The notes under the pieces: generated by a model
The model's database searches: none
Told to the model about the DNA's origin: nothing
Seen by the model: the letters and a program-made list of their open reading frames with translations, nothing else
Translations under genes and position numbers: made by a program
Part shown: positions 1-7,005 of the stretch, piece after piece
Numbering within the stretch: the first letter of the stretch is position 1
Layout of the letters: each line of letters opens with the position of its first letter
Assembly: GCA_027577415.1 (NCBI GenBank)
Contig: JANBQS010000691.1
Span: forward strand, 1 to 13,441
Source of the DNA: Coemansia sp. RSA 922
Lineage: Eukaryota; Kickxellomycota; Kickxellomycetes; Kickxellales; Kickxellaceae
Length of the DNA stretch: 13,441 nt
Direction of reading: 5' to 3'

Positions 1-104
1 CCACTGCGAACATGTGCCAGCCTTTTGTAGTAAACGCTAGCCAGCTGACAAGGGAGCGCTTTTGGTCTTCAAAATTCCAGTGTCCACGTACAGACGGATT
101 CAAG

Positions 105-110
105 TTTATT
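105..110 (-). terminator. Candidate poly(A) signal of the ABC transporter
   Basis: TTTATT on the plus strand reads AATAAA on the minus strand, about 122 nt past the transporter stop codon. No closer canonical hexamer was seen between the stop and this point. The site would give a 3' UTR of about 140 nt. It lies in a stretch that is also open in both directions at the left edge, so the assignment is tentative. Confidence 0.4.
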
Positions 111-231
111 GACTGACAACAGAGTAGAACTAGTTTGTAGACAATACTATCAGAATGGCCCTGTGCTACTAAAAGTAAAATTGAATAGATACTTGTTGTC
201 TAAGCAGCTAAAAAAAGAACTAGCAAAAATT

Positions 232-3200
232 TTACTGACCAAAGTCGCTGGTTTTGACTAGCTGAGCAAACATTCCGTCTTTGGCAACCAGTTCTTGGGG
301 AGTTCCTATTTCAGCAATGGTGCCCTTGTCCATGACAATAATGCGATCGCTGTTCATAATCGTCTCTAGGCGATGAGCAATGGTCAGCACAGTGCAATCG
401 CTAAACTCCTTGCGAATCAGCTCTTGGACAGACTTGTCTGTCTCCAAATCGACATTGGCAGTTGCTTCGTCAAGCACGACAAGCTTTTGTCTGCGCATAA
501 TTACACGGCACAGGCCAAACAGTTGTTGTTGACCACTACTAAAGCTTCCAAAGCAGTCTCCAACCGATTTATCCAATCCACTTGATCTTGGCTTTTCTAC
601 AGGATCTAATGTCGTGGGCAGCTTCTTCAGAATAAGTAGCACCAAGCGCTTAAGCCAGCCTGCATTTTGCCACTGCTCTCTTTTGCGTGCTTGATCTTCT
701 TCATACTTTGACTCCTTGCAGCCATTGCTTGATATTTCCTTGGATGAAACTAGCTCAGACAACTTGCACTTTACTAGTGATGCCCACATCTCCTCAACCT
801 CGAACTGGTGTAATGGATCCAAATTCCTTCTGATTGATCCTCCAAACATTGATGACTCTTGGGGAATCATGCCCAGCCGTGGCCTGTAATCTCCAACACC
901 AAATTCTGAAATATCCTGGCCATCAATCAAAATTGAGCCACTGGTGTTCTCGTGAACCAATCTAAACAATACCTTGGCTAGAGAAGACTTGCCAGCACCA
1001 GTCCGTCCAACAATGCCAATCTTCTCCCCTGGATTAATTGTTAGATTGACATTCCTTAGAGCAAAGCCTAGATCAGCACCGTACTTCATGCTAAAGTCGC
1101 GGAACTCAATTTTGCCATTATATGGCCATTGTGCAGATGGTCGGCAAGTATCAATTACATATGGTGCCTCTGGATCACGTGCAGCTAGATTTTGGAACTC
1201 ATTAATCTCTGCTAGAAGCTTGAAGGTGTCCTTGAGTAGCGAGGAAACAGCTGTTGTTTTCCAGCTGATTGATTCACAGTTCTGACGGAACTCAGCAACA
1301 TCGCCCGCCCTTATCATGTACAGTCCAATCTTTGACATGGCGATATAGGCATAGAGCATTATCGAGCGCAGTGCGGTTTTAGTTGTTGCGGATACTAAGC
1401 TTTTTAGATCATCGTACGTCGATATAATCATGCCCAAGCGAGTAGTGCTCTCGGAACTCTGAATGTAATTGTTTGTGAAATATGACTCTACTCCAAAGAG
1501 ACGGATCATCTGGGCTCCATTCTTAACCAAGCTCAGGTTGTGATTATGTTCTTTCCTCTCTTTCTCTTTCAAATCCACAATATTCTTATTTAGTGGTCCA
1601 AAAGCGGATTCCTCCATATGGTACACCCACCAAAACAGTGGAAGACAGATGAGAAGCCAAGGAGAGGACTTTACAATCTGGTATATCAACAAGAGGGTAG
1701 ATATAGCATCCCCAATAGAATATGCCAAATAGTAGTACGCTCTTCTTGCAAATATACGTATGGCATTATTATGAGCATCGTAAATATCACTCTCTTTCTT
1801 ACTTTCAAAATATGTCAACGGTGCAAACAGCAGGCCTCTAATGAGATGGTTGCCAACTTTTTGCTCAAACTTGGCGTTAATCAATGCATCTTTAATATAA
1901 AATTGCAACTCCCACATCAATGAACTGGATATATCACTCAATGTCGTCATTCCAATATATGTGAGCATTGCATTGCTGTAAGACTTACTAGAGTTGCTGT
2001 TGCCTTTTAATACATCGAGCTTATACATATCAAGCACTGTTTCTGATATCTTATCAAACAGCACAGTCATAACAATAGTTGCCACCACTGGGAATCCACA
2101 AATACGAATAGCATACAAGACATTACTCCAATGCGACCACTGCTTTGGCGCTTTGGAGTCATTATCAGTGTCAGTGATTGGATCTGTGCTCTTTTCAGTG
2201 ATACTAATCATTCCCTTGTCAATTGAAGCCGGTGTTTCCTGTAGCTCTTTGCTGGAATTGTCAACGTCGTTATGCTTGATACTATTTTGGACTTTAAACT
2301 CGAATGCAGTGTGGGCTTGAGGTGTCTGCACTTTAACCGAGACACGGCCATCATCCACAGTAGCAATTTGGTTGCAAAGTGGCAAAATGTTGTCTGCATT
2401 GGTGGCGATAAAGCGTAGCTTGTCACCCAACAGTCCCGTGCTCAAGATAATATTGTCCAGAATATGGCGTTTGACAATGGCATCAACCGCTGACAAAGGA
2501 TCGTCTAGGAAATAGATGTCGGCCTTAGAATACACAGTTCTAGCCAAAGCCAGGCGAGCTCTCTGACCACCAGAGATATTCATGCCATTCTCACCTATAA
2601 TTGTCATATCATTGTTTGGCCACATCTCCAAGTCATCTGTAAGCGCACAAGCATGCAACACTTTCCAGTAATAGACCTCTTCGTATTCACGCCCAAAGAG
2701 AATATTAGCACGCAAAGTATCATTCATAATCCACGGCTGCTGCTCCAAGTATGCAATTCTACCAACCAGCTTTCCTGTTCCTTGTGTCATTTCCACTTCG
2801 CTGCACATGGCCAGCAATAGTGACGACTTTCCAACACCAGTCCTTCCAACTACTGCCACCAATTCTCCTGCACTAGCACTCAATGAAACATCTAAAAGAA
2901 CACTCTTATTCTTATCTCCTGTTCCCCAGGTAAAGCTGCATTGATCCATCTCTACTAATGGACCAACATCGGAAGTATCGTCTGAATGAGGTAAAGAATT
3001 GAGATATTCCCCCTTAAGCATGGTTTCAAATTCCTGATTGTCTTTCAGCGTGAGTTTAAATCCAGACAGATTGCTTTTGATTCTGGCCATATCACCCTGA
3101 AACTTTTTAATGAGGAAAGTAATTTCAAGTATATTGGCGTTGGACATACCCACATTAGCTATTGCAGATGTAGAGTAGGCATATATGGCTGCAAGTGCGC

Positions 3201-4518
3201 TCAACTTATTAACAATTGAGTCCAATGCTGTTAGCAGAGTCACAATGAGTCGCATAATTGGAGCATACCATGGAAGCTTTTTACTGGACGTAAAAGTTGG
3301 CTTGGGTGTCAAATCTGGAAACATTTTCTCCCAAGCAAAAATCTTTATAGATTTTATGCCCTTGGTTATATCCCTAATGTTTGACCTAATGCTACTAGCT
3401 CCTCGGCGCTCCTTCCACTTATTTCCATTGCCTATTAGAAGCGTGAGCCCGGAGTAAACAAGCTTCAGCAGATGAGGTAATGTAATAGCAATAATCGCAT
3501 AGCAACCAATGTGATTGTACAACATCCATCCTGTCATGGCCATAGAAAACAGTAAGCTAAGTAGACGTTCAACCGTTCGGGGAAATGAGGTCAAAGACTT
3601 AATGTAATAACTAGGAGGCATATAGTCACTTGACTTCTTCCTTAGCCCCAGCCTTTGCAACGGCAAGCGGTACATTTCAATATCAAGTGCATTATTTGCT
3701 CTGTCCATTTCGTTTTCTAAGTACTGGTAAGCAACGCTCTGCTGGCTGTCTAACAACTGAACAATCATAATGCGCGCAACATCTGCAACAATCATATACA
3801 TGCTATAGTTGGACAAGTCGTCGACGTTGTGCATAATGCTACTATTTAGCTTGATTCTAAGTAGAGGTATGAATTGAAGCAGCAGCCCGACAATGTACAC
3901 AAGAACCATTGGACGCCACATCATGCGGAATATGGCACGCAGAACAAAATAGGACTCGTTTGTATTGTAGTTGAACTCGCTGTAGGCATTACGAAGCTGG
4001 AATCTCTCTGGAAGTGACCACATGTCATCAAGCGTAATTTGGCGCAGTTTAAGCAGCTTCATCAGGTAGCGCTCTTGAGCATAAGTGATTTGAATGGCGA
4101 CATGGTTTATCAAGGATTTGCTTGAGGCATCGAGGTTTGCCAGCACTAGAACTCCGTGTAGCAGGGCACATGCTACCCTGCTCCACTCTTCACCTGAACC
4201 ATTTAGTGCCCGGTAAACGCCCAATAGATGGAATGCTTGAAACCAAATGTAGCATGTGGCTGAAGTAGACAGGGCAAATGACAAAAGCATGGCAGCTGAA
4301 TAGAGCAGGCCAGCCCAGGCAAGAGATGAGTGGGCAGCAAGGGCAGCAAGTGCAGCACACGCTAGAAGAGATGACATGTTTCCAAGCCACTTTGACAATG
4401 GCGTCTTGTTGCGTAGGACTGCGTAAAGGGACATGGCTATGACGGCAGCATCGGCGGCTGGAAGAAAAGAGTGCTGCAACACTGAGGTTGCTAAATTATA
4501 ATACTCCTGAATATTCAT
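232..4518 (-). CDS. ABCC-family (MRP/Ycf1-like) full ABC transporter
   Basis: This is a 1428-aa ATP-driven membrane transporter in one uninterrupted frame. ATG at 4518 is chosen because the longer open frame begins with TTG. Order: four or so hydrophobic segments (about 15-130, a short TMD0), a cytosolic L0 linker with the ABCC-like D164-D-M-W-S-L-P motif, TMD1 (about 195-480), NBD1 (about 520-730), an acidic linker (about 730-785), TMD2 (about 790-1100) and NBD2 (about 1140-1425). NBD1 has Walker A GRTGVGKSS (558-566), signature ISGGQ (648-652) and Walker B LDD (671-673), with Asp673 where the catalytic Glu normally sits and Asn707 in place of the H-loop His. NBD2 has Walker A at 1171-1178, SSGQQQ at 1327, Walker B D1350-E1351 and H-loop His1382. 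One degenerate and one complete ATP site is typical of ABCC proteins. Family members export glutathione conjugates, metals or lipophilic anions at the vacuole or plasma membrane; the substrate here cannot be read from sequence. NBD2 carries an unusual insertion (about 1258-1312). Codon use is AT-rich compared with AROM. Confidence 0.93.
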   Translation of the reverse strand: MNIQEYYNLATSVLQHSFLPAADAAVIAMSLYAVLRNKTPLSKWLGNMSSLLACAALAALAAHSSLAWAGLLYSAAMLLSFALSTSATCYIWFQAFHLLGVYRALNGSGEEWSRVACALLHGVLVLANLDASSKSLINHVAIQITYAQERYLMKLLKLRQITLDDMWSLPERFQLRNAYSEFNYNTNESYFVLRAIFRMMWRPMVLVYIVGLLLQFIPLLRIKLNSSIMHNVDDLSNYSMYMIVADVARIMIVQLLDSQQSVAYQYLENEMDRANNALDIEMYRLPLQRLGLRKKSSDYMPPSYYIKSLTSFPRTVERLLSLLFSMAMTGWMLYNHIGCYAIIAITLPHLLKLVYSGLTLLIGNGNKWKERRGASSIRSNIRDITKGIKSIKIFAWEKMFPDLTPKPTFTSSKKLPWYAPIMRLIVTLLTALDSIVNKLSALAAIYAYSTSAIANVGMSNANILEITFLIKKFQGDMARIKSNLSGFKLTLKDNQEFETMLKGEYLNSLPHSDDTSDVGPLVEMDQCSFTWGTGDKNKSVLLDVSLSASAGELVAVVGRTGVGKSSLLLAMCSEVEMTQGTGKLVGRIAYLEQQPWIMNDTLRANILFGREYEEVYYWKVLHACALTDDLEMWPNNDMTIIGENGMNISGGQRARLALARTVYSKADIYFLDDPLSAVDAIVKRHILDNIILSTGLLGDKLRFIATNADNILPLCNQIATVDDGRVSVKVQTPQAHTAFEFKVQNSIKHNDVDNSSKELQETPASIDKGMISITEKSTDPITDTDNDSKAPKQWSHWSNVLYAIRICGFPVVATIVMTVLFDKISETVLDMYKLDVLKGNSNSSKSYSNAMLTYIGMTTLSDISSSLMWELQFYIKDALINAKFEQKVGNHLIRGLLFAPLTYFESKKESDIYDAHNNAIRIFARRAYYYLAYSIGDAISTLLLIYQIVKSSPWLLICLPLFWWVYHMEESAFGPLNKNIVDLKEKERKEHNHNLSLVKNGAQMIRLFGVESYFTNNYIQSSESTTRLGMIISTYDDLKSLVSATTKTALRSIMLYAYIAMSKIGLYMIRAGDVAEFRQNCESISWKTTAVSSLLKDTFKLLAEINEFQNLAARDPEAPYVIDTCRPSAQWPYNGKIEFRDFSMKYGADLGFALRNVNLTINPGEKIGIVGRTGAGKSSLAKVLFRLVHENTSGSILIDGQDISEFGVGDYRPRLGMIPQESSMFGGSIRRNLDPLHQFEVEEMWASLVKCKLSELVSSKEISSNGCKESKYEEDQARKREQWQNAGWLKRLVLLILKKLPTTLDPVEKPRSSGLDKSVGDCFGSFSSGQQQLFGLCRVIMRRQKLVVLDEATANVDLETDKSVQELIRKEFSDCTVLTIAHRLETIMNSDRIIVMDKGTIAEIGTPQELVAKDGMFAQLVKTSDFGQ

Positions 4519-5443
4519 CAAAAGCAACTAAATGACCAAGAAATGGAATGGAGAAAGATTGTGATGGAGAGCAGGGAATTTTTTCCAGCAGCATGCAAGC
4601 CTATTTAACGAAAAATTGTGTCCACACTTTTAGTTGATAGTAGGAGGGAAGGGTTCTACACAATCATAAAAAGAAGAGAAAAGAGTGCTTTGGCCAAAGA
4701 ACTCGAGCTCCTTTGCCCTTCAAGTCCCCACTATAGTGCTCATGTCTGACATGCAGCCCTTTAATTGCTTGATCTGTTGTAAGTTACTTAAAAGACGTAC
4801 TCCTGTTTGCTGCGGCTCATATGTGTTGTCACACAGTGCTAGATTCCTTGCCAACACTGACACTAGCCTTACTTGTGACATCCAGTATCATTTGACGGAT
4901 TTTTCATTAGCTCTTTCTTTCAGATGCATGGATATTACAAAAATGTATGCTTTGAAGCCTTTAGCATTTGTACTACTCAGACATCCTTAAAGCGTATACT
5001 CATTCATTCCTCTCCAACTGCTAAGTGTAGAGAAGTGGAACAAGATTGTATAATAGAATATGATAGCGAATAAATGAATTAAGAAAGCGTGGAGAGGTGG
5101 AAGCAAAAACCTTTTCCTTATTTGTCATGCGCCTGGTGTTTAAATAGCCCCAGTGTAGTTTTTTTTTCATAGGCACCCTTTGGGATAACCTTTCATACTT
5201 GCACATAGGGTAGAGTTCACGGGAAGCCTACATATGCTGGTTGTCAACAGGTAGTGCTTGGCTTGGCCTGCAGCGGGAAAGGGCTGCACATCTGTGGTAG
5301 CTACGCAGACAACAGTAACAGTGTTCAATTGCAAAAAATGACATAAAAAACAACTTTTTGTTGTTGATTTTACCTTGGTTTATATGATTTATTTTTATTT
5401 TACTTTTTGGGTTGTTTTTCTTTCTTGGGGGTAGGGGAGTCAA

Positions 5444-5603
5444 ACCCTGACCAGCAGGGTACGGAGTCACCCAATATGTGCACGTCGCCCGCAACACATA
5501 CACATGTATCTGTTTTGGACTACTACCTCAGCCCCCACTTGAGGTTTTGTTACGCCCGCGGTATTTAAGGCACACTACTCAACCAATGTAACAGACTATT
5601 GGT
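5444..5603. repeat. Cluster of three short inverted repeats
   Basis: Three perfect 6-bp inverted repeats lie within 160 bp. They are ACCCTG/CAGGGT (5444-5449 and 5455-5460, 5-nt loop), ACCTCA/TGAGGT (5525-5530 and 5540-5545, 9-nt loop) and ACCAAT/ATTGGT (5582-5587 and 5598-5603, 10-nt loop). The last also forms paired CCAAT boxes in opposite orientation. Roughly 0.4 such repeats would be expected by chance in this length, so the cluster is a mild excess. It could be promoter architecture, a structured RNA or coincidence. Confidence 0.35.
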
Positions 5604-5673
5604 CAGGTCTGCGCCACGTGCCGAGGAGCTTTCCCAGTATTTGCTTAAGATGCAGGGCTCCATAGGCAAGTAG

Positions 5674-5931
5674 TTCCAACGTTGGCACTTTGCATCTTAT
5701 TCCTATGTTAGGCTAGATGAAGTGGAGTGTGCGTTGCAACTGGCATTGATCTACCCCAGCCTCCGTTGTTTTGATATAAGGAAAGATAATCGATGGCAAT
5801 TTAACAAGCTTGCGATGGACCTAGTCTCTCTGCCGCCATTCAAGCAACACCAGCCGAGACTCGGGCGCTTGATTTCTGGTGGATATCCACATAAATACTA
5901 TAAAGTTAAAAGGTTTCCTTACTTTGCTTAG
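5674..5931 (+). other. Start-less open frame, possible exon or gene relic
   Basis: An 85-codon frame is open from just after a TAG at 5671-5673 to TAG at 5929-5931. There is no ATG in its first half; the first in-frame ATG is near 5814, which would leave only 38 residues. The translation is soluble in character, with a stretch containing YPSLRCFDI (about residues 27-35) followed by basic and aromatic residues near the end (HKYYKVKRFPYF). I do not recognise a family. The YPSLRCFDI wording is faintly reminiscent of leucine-rich or F-box-type proteins, but that is not strong enough to call. It could be the last exon of a spliced gene, a decayed copy, or chance. No confident upstream exon with a matching splice site was found. 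Confidence 0.25.
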
Positions 5932-6158
5932 CTAATTTATCATTAAATGGATACTATTCGCAGTTTTAGACTTGGTGTTCTGGGGCTATGCCAAGTGCTA
6001 TTCTCAGCATTCTAAAACCAGTTGGTAGTCCATAAGTGAAAAGTCTTTTCCCCATAGATCTACCATAGCACAAGCATGTTACGGCCAAAGCAGATTCACA
6101 GATCTATTTTCAGCTCCAAAAGACCAACTATTTTACATATTTATATTTTTTTGTGTGC

Positions 6159-6815
6159 ATGGAGTTTAGCCAGTATATCGAGTATGAGTTAGAGATCAGC
6201 CGTGCCGATATGCCTCTGATACGCGTATTGCAGGACCCTTCAGGGATGACGCGCTGTGGGGTAGGTTCGACGGTGTGGGACACTGGACTTGTCTTGGCGA
6301 AATACCTCGATCACCAAACGTCGTTAGGCAAATTGGATCTTTCTGGAAAGACAGTCCTAGAATTGGGATCGGGAACAGGCCTCATGGGCATAACCCTAGG
6401 TCGTCTCCACCCCCAATGTCAAGTGACGTTGACTGACAAGGAGGAACTCGTTCCTCTACTCAATCGCAACATCGAGCTCAATTCAGCTACGGACAATACG
6501 CGCGCCCAATGCCTCGACTGGACCACGCCTACCTCTCTAGACACTGTGCCGGATCTGATTATAGTGTCTGACGGGATCTTTGACAAGGACCTGCATCAGC
6601 CTTTGGCAGAGACATTGGCTAGATTAGCAGGATCAGAGACTCGAGTTCTGCTGGCATATGAGACGAGAAAGTTTGACGAAGAGGCAGAGTTTATCGCTAG
6701 GTGGAGCCAGACCTTTCGGTTCCGCGATATCAAGCCTAGCGAGCAAGATCCGGTGATGCAGAGCGAAGACATCTTTTTATTTGACGGCGAAAGGAAGATC
6801 AAAGTGGCGGAGTGA
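6159..6815 (+). CDS. METTL21/VCPKMT-like protein-lysine methyltransferase
   Basis: This 218-aa SAM-dependent methyltransferase belongs to the seven-beta-strand family 16 (METTL21-type). ATG at 6159 is used; the two upstream codons begin with GTG. The N-terminal GVGSTVWDTGLVLAKYL (about 34-50) resembles the segment before the SAM fold in human METTL21D/VCPKMT. Motif I is VLELGSGTG (66-74) and the acidic SAM-ribose residue is Asp93 in TLTD. The family DxxY/F signature appears as SDGIF (137-141). Near the C-terminus a Ser-Glu-Asp-Ile segment also recalls VCPKMT. Family members trimethylate or dimethylate a lysine in partners such as VCP/Cdc48, Hsp70 or eEF1A in the cytosol. The METTL21D flavour suggests Cdc48/VCP, but the fungal Efm-type elongation factor methyltransferases are an alternative. 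The length matches the family. The gene lies 190 bp upstream of AROM in the same direction, but each should have its own promoter. Confidence 0.85.
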   Translation: MEFSQYIEYELEISRADMPLIRVLQDPSGMTRCGVGSTVWDTGLVLAKYLDHQTSLGKLDLSGKTVLELGSGTGLMGITLGRLHPQCQVTLTDKEELVPLLNRNIELNSATDNTRAQCLDWTTPTSLDTVPDLIIVSDGIFDKDLHQPLAETLARLAGSETRVLLAYETRKFDEEAEFIARWSQTFRFRDIKPSEQDPVMQSEDIFLFDGERKIKVAE

Positions 6816-6843
6816 TTGAGCCAAGATCAGCCACATTGGGTTG

Positions 6844-6850
6844 TGACTCA
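6844..6850 (+). promoter_or_regulatory. Gcn4/CPC1-type site upstream of AROM
   Basis: A perfect TGACTCA lies 155 bp upstream of the AROM ATG and 28 bp after the methyltransferase stop. This is the core site of Gcn4/CPC1 bZIP activators, which raise amino acid biosynthesis genes, including aromatic ones, during amino acid starvation in other fungi. Two other copies in the window (7802-7808, and 12323-12329 in exon 1 of the kinase) fall in coding sequence, so some background occurrence exists. Confidence 0.5.
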
Positions 6851-6896
6851 GTTGTCAGAATAATTTTGACAAGTTTCCGATTGTGAGCTCTAGGCC

Positions 6897-7005
6897 TATA
6901 TTGGGGGATTTAAGCGCATACACCTCTTTCTCTTCACTCTCATAACTTTATCCACTTTTATTTTATTATTACCTAGTGAATTTAGCCCTTCCTTCCATCC
7001 TTCCT
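6897..7005 (+). promoter_or_regulatory. AROM core promoter and pyrimidine-rich leader
   Basis: TATATT at 6897-6902 and TTTAAG at 6909-6914 are TATA-like words about 100 bp before the AROM ATG. They are followed by a CT-rich run (about 6921-6945), then an AT-rich stretch (ATTTTATTATTAC at 6960-6972) and a second pyrimidine run up to the ATG. Pyrimidine-rich leaders are common in well-expressed fungal genes. There is no ATG between the TATA-like word and the start codon, which supports the chosen start. Confidence 0.5.

Larger units (their letters stand above)
4519..6158. other. Gene-poor intergenic region between divergent genes
   Basis: This 1.64-kb stretch separates the divergently transcribed transporter and methyltransferase. 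I found no tRNA, rRNA, snRNA or long ATG-initiated reading frame with recognisable domains. It holds the transporter promoter side (TTAAATAG, TATA-like on the minus strand, near 4602-4609) and homopolymer-rich patches (T9 near 5160-5168, a T-rich run about 5350-5430). It also holds a perfect E-box CACGTG (5615-5620), two CCAAT words in inverted orientation (5583-5587 and 5598-5602), and a start-less open frame at 5674-5931. A weak Pol III B-box-like word occurs on the minus strand at 5436-5446. Composition is AT-rich. Confidence 0.7.

Noticed and set aside
2401..2403. Loss of the H-loop His and catalytic Glu in NBD1 as a sign of a dead transporter
   Set aside because: A degenerate first ATP site is normal in ABCC transporters, and NBD2 keeps both residues.
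4519..4594. Upstream ATG at 4594 (minus) with a frame overlapping the transporter start
   Set aside because: It lies only a few bases from the TATA-like word at 4602-4609, so it probably precedes the transcript start.
4685..4990. 101-codon plus-strand open frame, Cys-rich
   Set aside because: It starts with GTG. From its first ATG it is about 82 residues with no paired Cys motif spacing, and a donor-like GTAAGT lies inside it.
5228..5503. 91-codon minus-strand open frame
   Set aside because: It starts with GTG, contains a low-complexity Lys/Asn/Ile run from the A-rich tract, and has no recognisable domain.
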